From positions 232,507,303 through 232,571,302 of the forward strand of contig NC_081415.1 in the NCBI RefSeq assembly GCF_030272615.1: a DNA stretch of 64,000 nucleotides, written 5' to 3'. The number at the start of each line of letters is the position of its first letter. Position 1 is the stretch's first letter. Both the position numbers and the translations under genes were made by a program. This DNA is from Cryptomeria japonica. Taxonomy: Eukaryota > Streptophyta > Pinopsida > Cupressales > Cupressaceae. Of this stretch, positions 31,405-41,455 are shown piece by piece. The notes beneath the pieces were generated by a model. That model was not told the origin of the DNA and did not search any database. It worked only from the letters and a program-made list of their open reading frames with translations.

Positions 31405-32175
31405 CTAGGCAGATGATACAACACCCAACTTGTGTTGGAGGTACTCAAAAGTGTTGACTGGTAATGGTTTGGTGAAAATGTTTGCTACTTGTTCACCAGT
31501 AGGAACATAATCCATTCTTACCTCCTGTCCTTCAACCTTCTCTCTTAGGAAGTGATATTTGATTGCAATGTGTTTTGTTCTGGAATGCATGACCGGATTC
31601 TTTGCAATGTTGATTGCACTCGAATTGTCACACCAGATGAGAATGGGATCAGTGATGTCCACTTGGATATCTTTGAGAGTCTTCTTCATCCAAAGCACTT
31701 GATTGCAGCATGTAGCAGCAGCAATGTACTAAGCTTTATCAGTGGATAAGGAGACTAAGTCCTACTTCCTGCTATGCTAAGAAACCAGCCGATCACCTAC
31801 AAAGAATGCACCACCGCTTGTGCTCTTTCTATCATCAATGCATCCTGCCCAATCGGCATCAGTGTATGCATCCAAGATAAAATTTCCCTATTTAGGATAC
31901 CATATACCATAGCTAAATGTTCCTTGTAGGTACCTAAAAATTCTGCTAACAACATTCATGTGTGACTGCTTTGGTGTAGCTTGGAATCTGGCTACCATGC
32001 ATACTGCCTGAGCTATACCCGGTCTTGAAGCAGTTGGATACAGTAGACTGCCTATCATGGATCTGTACAGAGTCTGATCCACTACCGGTGATTCGTCATT
32101 CTTACTCAATTTGCTACCTATCACCATGGGAGTACTTACCGGTTTGCAATCTTCCACTTGGAATTTCTTTAGCAT
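31405..32175 (-). pseudogene. Copia-B RNase H (broken)
   Basis: From 32175: RT C-terminal part with DCKPVSTPMVIGSKLSK and YRSMIGSLLYPTASRPGIAQ, then FRYLQGTFSYGIWY. After a stop comes DADWAGCIDDRKSTSGGA with the catalytic Asp. The 31698-31405 segment has WCDNSSAINIAKNPVMHSRT, KHIAIKYHFLRE and ANIFTKPLP, the classical copia C-terminus, ending 150 bases before the LTR. Four or so stops interrupt it. Confidence 0.9.
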
Positions 32176-32193
32176 CTCCTTTGCATACTTGAC

Positions 32194-32950
32194 CTATGAG
32201 ATAAAGATTTCTTTATCTTTCTGTAATATCTGCAAGCCAAGGAAGTAAGTCAATTCACCAAGCATTGACATCTCAAATTCTAACTGCATCTGATCAGAAA
32301 GCTCTTTGCAAAGAGTATCCTTGTTGCCTCCAAAGATGATGTCATCTACATACACAACCACAATAATCGTGTGATTCCCATCTTTTCTTATGTACAAATT
32401 ACTATCAGCACTTCCCTTTTTGAATCCTTGCTCCTTCAAATACTGATCTAATCTTGAGTACCATGCTCTAGGAGCTTGCTTCAAACTGTATAGAGCTTTC
32501 TTCAACCAACACACAAATGTCTCATCATCATGCAACATAAATCCTTCCGGTTGCTCCATATATACTTCTTCTTCTAAATTTCCATTTAGAAAAGCAAATT
32601 TTACATCCATTTGGTATGCTTTGTAGCCCTTGTAAGGAGAGTAAGCTAGAAACATCCTAATTGCTTATAATCTAGCCACCAGTGCAAATGTTTCTTCAAA
32701 GTCAATCCCTTCTACTTGAGAGTATCCTTTGCACACTAGTCTAGCTTTATGCCTTACAATCTTACCTTCTTCATTCATTTTGTTCTGATAGACCCACTTT
32801 GTAACAATGATATTCTTGTCTTCCGGTCTAGGGACTAACTCCCAAGTCTTGTTCTTCTATATCTAGTGTAGTTCTTCTTCCATGGCATCCATACATTCTT
32901 GTCTCTTGCTAGCCTCACTGAAAGTTTTGGGTTCAACTTTAGTCATGAGG
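32194..32950 (-). pseudogene. Copia-B reverse transcriptase (broken)
   Basis: Open from 32655 to 32194 with YQMDVKFAFLNGNLEEEVYM (motif A Asp intact), [27 protein letters not shown] (catalytic YVDD intact) and LTYFLGLQILQ. Upstream, [20 protein letters not shown] and [11 protein letters not shown] continue across stops to about 32950. A stop at 32194 separates it from the following part. Confidence 0.9.
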
Positions 32951-33179
32951 CATAGGTTGACTTGTTCATCATTCCGGGCAAGTCTTCTTCTAGTCTACAC
33001 ACCATCATTCTTATTCCCCATAATTTGCTCTCCCGGGTGATTCAACTATACATATCGGTTGGGAACCTTCTAGGATGCTACCTCTGGTGCAGTTTCTGTC
33101 TGAGCTTCATAATATTCATCACTGGAGCCATCATATCGGTTAACCTATGGTTGAGAACCTCTGTGCATATCTTCATCAA

Positions 33180-34445
33180 CTCTTACATGCACACTTTCAA
33201 CAACTCTTCTTAGTCTTTTATTGTTGCATTTGTAGGCTTTGTTGTTAGATGAGTAACCAAGGAAGATCCTTCATCACCCCTAGATTCAAAACTTCCCAAA
33301 CCATCCATATCTTTCTTAATGAAGCACTTGCTTCCAAATACTTTGAAATATTTGATAAATGGCTTCTAGTCATACCATAACTCATAAGGTGTCATCTTGT
33401 TGTTTGTTCTTAATTGAACCCGGTTCAAAGTGTATGCAGTAGTATGAATAGCTTCTTTCCAATAAGTATCAGGCAAACTGGCCTCATTCAACATGGTTAT
33501 GGCCATCTCTTTGACTATCATGTTCTTCCTTTCTACCACTCCATTTTGTTGTGGTGTTCTAGGAGCAAAGTATTGCCTTCTAATTCCATGTTTTTCACAA
33601 TAATCTTTAAATTCATTTGATGTGAACTCTCCACCCCTGTCTGATCTTAGGCATTTTAATTTGTACCCACTTTCCTTTTATACCATCGTCCAAAAGATCT
33701 TGAATCTTTCAAATGCTTGTGATTTATCTTGCAAAAAGGTAACCCATGTCATCCTTGAGTAGTCATCAATGAAAAGCATGAAGTATCTTTCACCAGCAAG
33801 TGTTCTTGTTCTAGCTGGACCACATAGATCTATATGCACAATTTCAAGTGGCTTGGAGGTGTTGTGCTCCTGTGTCCTGGAACTCACTTTTGTTTTCTTA
33901 CCTTTTACACATTCATCACAGAATGTGTTTACCGGTTTGATGATGAGTGGAATATTCCTCACACGCTCTTTTTTGCTTACTGCAACTAAGTTATCAAAAT
34001 TTGTGTGGCCTAATCTTATGTGCCACAGCCAACTTTCATCTACTTGTCCTAACATACATTGGGACTCATAGCATTCTTTTAGATTATAAACATTTCCATC
34101 AGTTCTCTTTCCTTCAGCCACAACTTTACCAGTATTGTCTTTCTTTATCTGGAAGCTAGTTGAGTCAAAGGTGAATTTGTAACCTTTGTCACACATCTGA
34201 CTCACACTCAATAGATTATGTTTGAGGCCTTCCACATAGTATACATCATGTGCCTTCAGTTTTCTATCAATGCTTAGTGTTCCTTTTCCCTTTATTTTGA
34301 TGGAGGAATTGTCTCCAAACCTTACTGATCCACCATTCCAATCTTCAAGCTTAGTGAATTTCCTTTTGTCACCAGTCATATGATTTGAGTAGCCACTATC
34401 TACCACCCATAGATTTTTACTTTCAGCATGCAAGGCAGTCTGCAC
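33180..34445 (-). pseudogene. Copia-B protease and integrase
   Basis: Open from 34445 to 33678 (255 codons). Protease: LWVVDSGYSNHMTGDK, with the D-S-G active site kept. Pre-integrase zinc region: WLWHIRLGHTNFDNL and CDECVKGK. Integrase: HIDLCGPARTR (first Asp), FMLFIDDYSRMTWVTFLQDK. After a stop near 33678 come LRSDRGGEFTSNEFKDYC (second Asp) and QNGVVERKNMIVKEMA (Glu), running to about 33200. Only a few stops interrupt it. Confidence 0.9.
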
Positions 34446-34547
34446 TATGAGACTCGATTTTGCCTTTTCCTTTTCTTTCTCAACCCAAACTGGTTTGATT
34501 TCCTTCTTCTTGTTAGCTGCTATATTCAGCTCAGTTTCAGTTACCAG

Positions 34548-35568
34548 TTAATGATCTGGTTTTTCCTTCATTTTCTTGATCTTCTTGTTTTTGCATAACT
34601 TTTCTATGTGTCCAAATTCTTGACAGTTATAGCATTTTATATTTTCATTAAAGGGAACATCCTTAAGATTTTTGTAGGGTACCGGTTTGCTCTTTCTACA
34701 ATCAAAAATCTTATGCCCAAATCCATTGCACTGATAGCAGACAATATCCATATCCTGGAGTGTATTAAATGAATTTCTACTTTCATAATTCATAGAGGGC
34801 TTATTATTTAACCTATAGTCAGCTATTTTGTGCCCAAACTTATTACACCGGTAACAATAACCATGAAATTCTGATACATACTAGTTGGGCTATCTTGGTC
34901 CTGAATGGAACTGCCTCATTGGGTGTCTTCCATTCATGTTGTTGAATTTGGTGAATCCTTCTCGTTCAATCCTGGCATTCCTTCTTGGGTCTGCATATTT
35001 ATGGATGAAGAATGGCCTCCAGTTTACTTCTACATACCGGTTTGGATGTTGAGTTCTAACAGTATTTGCATGTCTTTTTGCCAGTATCCTTGCCTACAGT
35101 GAATGTCTTCTTTTCTTCACCTTCAATTGAAGAGGTGAACATTATCTCTTTGTCGAATTTATCTTTGTGGGTTGAACCTTGATCAGCTTCAAAGCTTAAA
35201 CCTCTGGTGTCTTTGGATTGCTTTTGTTTGCTCAACATCTTATCCAAAGCCTCAATGTTGCCTTCATACTTACTTCTTGTCCTTATTTCTTCCTTGCTTT
35301 CTTCAAGCTCCTTTCTGAGCTTTATTATTTTTGCTTCCATCTCTTGATGCTCCTTTTCTTTCATTTTTAGATCAAGGGTTGTAGCTTCACCGATCCTCTT
35401 GGTTTCTTCTAGCTGCAGTTTTAAGTTAGATATGATTTGACCGGATTCTTCTAGAGAATGCTTCAAGAGATTTTGTTCATCTACTGCACCAAGCTTAACC
35501 CTCTTGAGTTCCCTTCTTGTTTTACTCAATTCTTCAAGTGCACTGATAAATTCACTTTCCAAATCCAC
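34548..35568 (-). pseudogene. Copia-B gag C-terminal part: coiled coil and zinc knuckles
   Basis: From 35568 a long helical, charged segment (ESEFISALEELSKTRRELKR; KKEKEHQEMEAKIIKLRKEL-like) looks like a coiled coil, then the phrase KMLSKQKQSKDTRGLSFE, a sequence type also found in Element C ORF1. After stops, zinc knuckles appear: CYRCNKFGHKIADY (last Cys lost), CYQCNGFGHKIFDC and CYNCQEFGHIEKLC. The segment lies between gag and protease. Several stops interrupt it. Confidence 0.75.
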
Positions 35569-35799
35569 TTCAGCCTAAATATCTTCTTCTTCCTCATCTT
35601 CATTAGCAGGTCTGTCGAGTGCCATGAAGAGCTTTACTTTTTTGTCATTCTCATGGTCATCATCTTCTGATGGATCTTCATCATCTGTTGTGTCATCCTC
35701 AATGGTATATAGGTTGTTTTGGTTCTAGGAGCCTCTTCTTCCCTGTGGTAGTCATTCCTTTCTCTATCTTTGCCAGTAGATGTTCTGAACTCTCTTGGC

Positions 35800-36632
35800 T
35801 CATCTACACCAGCTTCTTTGTGAGGACATCTTGCAGCGAAGTGTCCTACCTTCCCATAGTTGAATCATTTAAGTGGTATCTTTCCCTTGTACCAATCGGA
35901 TCCTCTTTTGAGCTTCTTGACAAAGTTTTCTACTTCAGCATCAAAGTCTTCACTAGATTCTTTATGAGTAACAACTTCTTTGCCCTTTTTGGTGATGTTG
36001 AATGTTGCCTCTTTACTTGTAGAAGTCTCACCGGTTGTTCTCATCTCATAGGCTGTCAGGGACCCAAATAGTTCATCCATTGTAAAAGTCTTCAGATCCT
36101 TGGCTTCTTCTATGGCTGACACTTTAGTATCATATTTGGGAGTGAGAGATCTAAGTATATTTTTGACAAGAATCTCATCTGCGATCTCTTCTCCAAGTCC
36201 TCTAATAGTATTCACAGTTTCATCAAATCTGTGAAGATAGTCTGCAATCTTTTCATCATCTTTCATTTTGATGCTTTCAAGTTGGCTTCTCAACAATTGC
36301 AGCTTGGCTTCCTTGACCTTTGCATCTCCCTCAAACAACCTCTGTAGTTTGTCCCATGTCTCCTTTGCTGTAACACAGTGCATGACTTTGACAAATTCAT
36401 TATCAGATAGTCCACTCAAGATGGCATGTTTTTCCTTTGCATTATTCTCATACTCCCTTTTTGCATCTAGATATATGGGAGGACTATTGAGAACAACATG
36501 TCCATTCCTGACCGCCATCCACACATCAAAACCAAGAGATGAAATATAGGTCTCCATTCTTCTGCTCCATAAGGCATAGTTGGATCCATAAAACATAGGG
36601 GCTTTTGAGGAAGAAGACTCACTTCTTGCCAT
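35800..36632 (-). pseudogene. Copia-B gag, N-terminal part (264-codon open frame)
   Basis: The frame opens upstream at 36659, but the likely start is at 36632 (MARSESSSSKAPMFYGSNYA). Capsid-type domain: WSRRMETYISSLGFDVWMAV, KEKHAILSGLSDNEFVKVMH, ETWDKLQRLFEGD, then SLTPKYDTKVSAIEEAKDLK and TMDELFGSLTAYEM. This is the UBN2/DUF4219 type gag of plant copia elements. The frame ends at a TGA exactly where the first Cys of the next zinc knuckle (FNYGKVGHFAARC) should stand. Gag forms the particle that packages the RNA. Confidence 0.92.
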
Positions 36633-36683
36633 TGTGCTCAAAGTCCAGAATCTACCCAAGGTTTAAGGATAACTGGGAACTTG

Positions 36684-36695
36684 GCTCTGATAATA
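36684..36695 (-). other. Copia-B primer-binding site (two mismatches)
   Basis: Minus-strand TATTATCAGAGC, ten of twelve bases of the initiator-Met site, two bases from the LTR. Confidence 0.85.
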
Positions 36696-36697
36696 AT

Positions 36698-38119
36698 TGT
36701 TGAACACAGAGTACCACTAAGAGGGGGTGAATTAGTGGTTCGTATCTCTTTAGTCTTTACCAATCCAATTCCAGACAGTCAACTTTTTACTTAACCACTA
36801 AACAGCCATACCAGTAATGCAAGAGAGAAGAACAAAGAGATCACCCACACTCAAGAGATTCACAACACCAAATTTACAAGGGAAACCCAATATGGGAAAA
36901 ACCTTGGTGAGAAGATTTGTTGGAGACTACTGCTCCAATCTAGCCTCACAAGTAAAACATAGATTTACAAAGATTTTGGGCACCAACCCCTACACTTTTA
37001 GGGTACCAACCGAAGGAGCACCAACCCCTACACCAAGCTTCAACTTGGCAACATATAATGAAATACTATTTGAATATAGTTAAGGCTCCTTGTTGCAAAT
37101 GAATTTTGCAACTCTTGAATCAAATAACTCTATGCCAGTTTACAGTCTTTTCTCCTTCACTAGAGCTCACACTACCGATTGTGAGATCACTGTCTCTATT
37201 TCTCAAACTCTGTTATCTTTCTCTCCCTATCACATACAATCTCTCAACACACTTTTTCACTCTAGGATGTTGCCTGCTCTGCCACACCTTACTGGTTAGG
37301 TTCAACTGTCAGACTATGACACTACCAGTAGAATCCTCTCATAGGTTTGCTTGCTGACTCACACTGCAACTTTGCTCATGTCACCTTCTGAAGTTTTCTC
37401 CTTTCTTACTCTTACTACCCTTGACCACTCAATCTTCACAGCACCAACACATTTTTGTCCAGAGCTCTCATCTCTTATTCAGTGATTTCCCGCCAAAATG
37501 CAATTCAAAGTTTTGATGGTTAGGGTTTCCTCACCATCTACGAGGAAAACCAAATCTAATCAGATCCTACACGATCTAATCACCATGATGTCCATTGTTC
37601 CATTTGCGCACCTTTTTTAAAATAATTTTTCCAGATAAGGGAAACACAATCCATTATTTGGATCTACATCTATCAAACTACTATTAATATTTCCGATGTT
37701 TCCTTCTCAAGGTATTCTTTCAATAAGATCTTCTTACTTCGATCCAAGTGCCAACTACTCCCTGATCTTCCTCTATCATTCCTTCTTGCTCGAGCTGTAA
37801 TTGATCTGATGCAATCTCGTGATTCGTGGCTCCTTCATTAATGATGATTATCTATTTCATCAACCCTATCGGTGAAGCTTCACCAGCCACACCCTACTTG
37901 ACACCTCAGCTTCACATGACATCACATCGATCAAGATATGACCTACCAACACGTAGTCAGTCTGGCAAACACATCCCGATGAAACCCTTTGCTGATAGAG
38001 TGTTCTTCTTTTGTTAACTAGTAGAGCATCCCATACCGGTAGACCTTCATTCTTTATGCTCACTGGATCTCCATCAAGCCAGTTGACATCAATGACAACT
38101 TAGTGCCAAAATGCCAACA
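36698..38119 (-). repeat. Copia-B 5' LTR (1422 bp)
   Basis: Starts TGTTGAACAC and ends AATGCCAACA, followed by the duplicated TTCTC. It carries one extra GGGTACCAACC-type repeat near 36995 relative to the 3' LTR. Confidence 0.95.
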
Positions 38120-39194
38120 TTCTCATCTTCTTTATTTGTTGTTAATCTCTGAGAGTCCAAAATTTCATAAACTCTTGAGAATTATTGATAATAACTCTAT
38201 CAAGGCTTTACTGTACACATTCATGTACTCAACTACAACTTCTTCTAATGACCTTTTCCCTTTCATCAAAATTTCATACCACTTAGATAGTGGTTTCAAA
38301 TTACCATCTTTGACAACTAAATTAACAATATGTTCTAATGTAATAGGAGGCACACTAGTGTAATTACTTTGAAGTTTTCCTAACTTCAATTCCTCATTGA
38401 GCTTATATTTTGGCTTCTTGTTGGATCTTGTTCTGTTGGATGGCTTCTCCTTAGAGACTTTGGTGGCCTTAGGAGTTTTTTCCTTTACTTCTCTTACTAC
38501 CTCATCTAATTTGGCTTCTTCTACATCAATCACCACAAATCTAACCAATTTCTTCTTTTGCACTCCACTGGATGGCTTAACTAATGATTTAGGCTTGGGA
38601 GGTTGAGAGATAGGAGCAGTACTTCTGGTTTTGGCTTTTGGCTTAGGGATTGTTGTTGTTTCCTTCTTTAATTTTACTGATTGCTCTTCAGAGGTAATGT
38701 TTTCCTTTCTAGCTTTCTGGACAACCTCTTTTGATATTCCCATGCTTTCTGCAAAATCTTCAACCTCTTTCTAAACATTCTTTTTAATGATTAGTCTCTT
38801 AAATTGTTGATGAAGTTTTAGACTCTTCTTCTTGTAGGTTCTGAACCTTTCTTCATTAACGTCAACTGGTTGGCTCAGCAAATGTTGCGCATATAGTTTC
38901 AAAATTTGTTCATCAACTTCATAGCCCATTGGTAAAATCCATGAATTTTGGGGCTCCACAACTTCCATCAGGCATTGATCGGTGTCAACCATGAAACATA
39001 TGGTGTTAGCATATTTTTCCACAATAACTTTAGGGATTCTTTCCCTTTCATGCATTTCTTCCTGAAAGTTCTTGAAATATCCCCATAGATTCTTATTTCA
39101 GGCTTTGGAGTCACTAGAGTAGTAGAGATACTCCCTAATCTGCAATCCCAAAGGCCTATCTATGAGATTATGCTTGAAGAAACCAATATCAAAG
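38120..39194 (-). pseudogene. Element C ORF2, middle part
   Basis: From the family F insertion on: GLFDIGFFKHNLIDRPLGLQ and IREYLYYSS, then a frame from 39055 (ERIPKVIVEKYANTICFMVD; MGYEVDEQILKLYAQHLLSQ), then 38743-38165 (192 codons): a lysine/proline-rich linker (TTTIPKPKAKTRSTAPISQP; PSNRTRSNKKPKYKL) followed by a folded-looking segment VPPITLEHIVNLVVKDGNLK. The basic linker could bind nucleic acid, but this is a guess. Only two or three stops break it. No homologous family recognised. Confidence 0.6.
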
Positions 39195-39656
39195 AGACCA
39201 CAAGATCGCACAATGGTAAGAGTGATAAAATTTGACAAGAATAAATAGTATTCCTATTAATAATGTCAAAAGAGATTAACTAGATCATCAATCATTACAT
39301 ACAATGTAGATGAGCATGCTTATAAAGATAAGACTAGGAGACAAGAGAGCACACAATGATGACATGTGGCTCAATGAGATGAAAGAGTAGGTAGGGGTAG
39401 GTAGGAGAAACAGAAAAATATTCCACATGAGGTGGATCACCCACTGAAGGTGGAATTATCACTCCACAATAAGTGGATATGATAGAGTAATAACAAGATC
39501 ACACCATAAAAGGTGGAAATTCTCCTACATACACACTCCCAATGTATGCACATCTCCCTAAGTGTCTCATATGCAAACTACTATGTTATACACATACCTA
39601 AGTAAACTTAATTAAAGTGTAATTATATCCAAGATGAATAAATAATTACAACAACA
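39195..39656 (-). repeat. Family F repeat, copy 2 (in Element C ORF2)
   Basis: See copy 1 at 1390-1886. It interrupts ORF2: the frame before it ends VGPVQWAFD and the frame after it begins with GLFDIGFF. The right end is ACAACA at 39656. The left edge is approximate. Confidence 0.6.
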
Positions 39657-40468
39657 CTATCAAATGCCCATTGTACCGGACCAACTCCCAAAAAATCCTT
39701 TTTGAAATAGAAGAATATGCACAGAAGTAGGGTACCATATTTAAAGGGGTGCTTCTTGTTTTCTTTGATTTTCTTTAGATTCTTGATGAGCTCACTTCGG
39801 AGTAATTCACAAAGATCATATTTCTTGTTCTCTCTTAACATCTCATATGCAGCGTATACTGTAGTACTAGATATAGAGTTCATTTGGCTGGAGAAATAAA
39901 TATTATATCCTATTAAAATAGATGCAAATTGGATGTCATCCTCCAAGATGCCATCAATAGTCATTTCTCATTTATCAAACTTTGACCCAGTTGCATTGGT
40001 TATAATGTCATTCTTCACTTTTTTTGGAGATGGCAATGGATCGGATGCACACAACCCTATAACTGCCTAAATCACACCTTTAGTGATCATGTGTGGCTTA
40101 TCCAACCACATGAATTCATCATGAACTTGACTCAAAATATACCGGATCCACTCCTCATATGCCATAAAAAACTTCACAAATTGAACAAAACCCTTGCTTT
40201 CCAATTCTTGAAATTCAGGTTTCAACATGGAACTTTGATTGGATAACCAGTCGTTGAAAAGATTCAGTAGTTGGGATGTTCCCAATTGTTCAATCAGACC
40301 ATGAGTATAAACCCTTATATCTTCAACGTGTAGCACTTTGTGGGGTATGGACGAAAAAGACCTCTTCGGATCGTCCTCCATCAAAATGAATGGATGATTC
40401 TTAAAGTTGGGATGAGCACGCTCAATGATATTGACAACTAGAAGGGTTGTGGTACCAGATGCTGCCAT
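39657..40468 (-). pseudogene. Element C ORF2, N-terminal part
   Basis: The start is best placed at 40468 (MAASGTTTLLVVNIIERAHP), about 410 bases after the ORF1 stop. It runs 133 codons, meets a stop, and continues for about 113 codons to the family F copy. Features: FILMEDDPKRSFSSI, LESKGFVQFVKFFMAYEEWI, MWLDKPHMITKGVIQAVIGL, SISSTTVYAAYEMLRENKKY, FKYGTLLLCIFFYFKKDFLG. Conserved-looking hydrophobic and aromatic positions suggest a real globular domain. It is not gag, protease, integrase or RT by any motif I know. An env-like or accessory ORF of LTR elements is possible but unsupported. Confidence 0.6.
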
Positions 40469-40881
40469 TCTTACAAATTCAAATTTCAAACTTCAATCGA
40501 AAAAGGGTTTTCACTAATAAATACCTTTGATGTTGGATTAGGTTTATTCGCCAAATCTTTTCGGAAATTGATAGCACCAAATTTTGTTTGATTACCTTTT
40601 TCACAGAGCTCTCTATACTTCTTCTCTAATGAAGAGGAAAAGTTAACTTTTATTCGACGCAAACCTAAATTTTCACTACAATAAATGCACTTTACCCTAA
40701 TTCTTTCAAATGCTCTATATCTGATAGAAATTCTTCACCAGATCTCCAGATAGGTTCAAATCTTTCAAAAAATCTACTATAAACATAAAAACCTCTACAA
40801 CCTGCTTGAAATGGGCACAAATCTTCAAATAGGGGTTTAAAAGTTTTGCATTATAATTCTGCCAAGGCCGGATTCCTAGGT

Positions 40882-41455
40882 TTAGTTACCGGATGAAGTT
40901 CCAACACTGGAATTAGGTGCGGACTTACTTCCTGCATCATTATCCCTCTTCTTCACCCAAGTCTTCTTCATTTGTTCTATGATCTCTTCAATTTTTGTTT
41001 TTCCCTTCTCATCTAGTTTCACATTCTTGTTTTTGTCTTCCGAACTCTCCCATTAACATTTATGCTTTTACAGTACTTGTTAATGTGACCAGATTTGTTG
41101 CAAGCATAGCAAACAACATTGTTCCTCTGATTAGGTCTGAAGTTTCCTTGATTTATCCTTGATCTGTATTGGTTAGCAATATGTCCAAACATACCACATT
41201 CATAACATCTGACATTTCTTTTGTTCTAAAAGTTGTTTATCACACTTCTACATACATGTGCCTTATGACCATACTTATTGCATTTGAAACATTGACCAGT
41301 AAAAGATGAACTATAACTGTTCATCTTTTTTCTGCATTGACTAGCCATATGACCAACTTTATTGCAAACAAAATAGTTACCATTGAATTTTTTAGCATTA
41401 GGCTACCTTACCAGAGGCTTTCTTGAATTGTTCTTCTACTATGATGATTTGGAGT
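40882..41455 (-). pseudogene. Element C ORF1 (gag-like), zinc-knuckle part
   Basis: From the Gypsy-D boundary the frame has four zinc-knuckle sites: VCNKVGHMASQC (first Cys changed to Phe), CFKCNKYGHKAHVC (intact), CYECGMFGHIANQY (last Cys lost) and CYACNKSGHINKYC (intact). A frameshift follows, then KIEEIIEQMKKTWVKKRD and a serine-rich end with stop TAA at 40882-40884. Zinc knuckles of this form bind retroelement RNA. Repeated CCHC units of the same kind occur in Copia-B gag. Confidence 0.85.

Larger units (their letters stand above)
29849..38119 (-). mobile_element. Copia-B, full-length Ty1/copia element
   Basis: LTRs at 29849-31252 and 36698-38119 are flanked by a perfect five-base duplication TTCTC (29844-29848 and 38120-38124), which fixes both ends. 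Internally, on the minus strand: gag, extra zinc knuckles with a coiled coil, protease, integrase, RT, RNase H. It sits in ORF2 of Element C, and the C frame is continuous when it is removed. Scattered stops inactivate it, but every domain is recognisable. Confidence 0.95.

Noticed and set aside
37106-37357. Open frames on the plus strand in Copia-B LTRs (also near 30216-30438)
   Set aside because: Same sequence in both LTRs, antisense to the element, no motif; LTR shadows.
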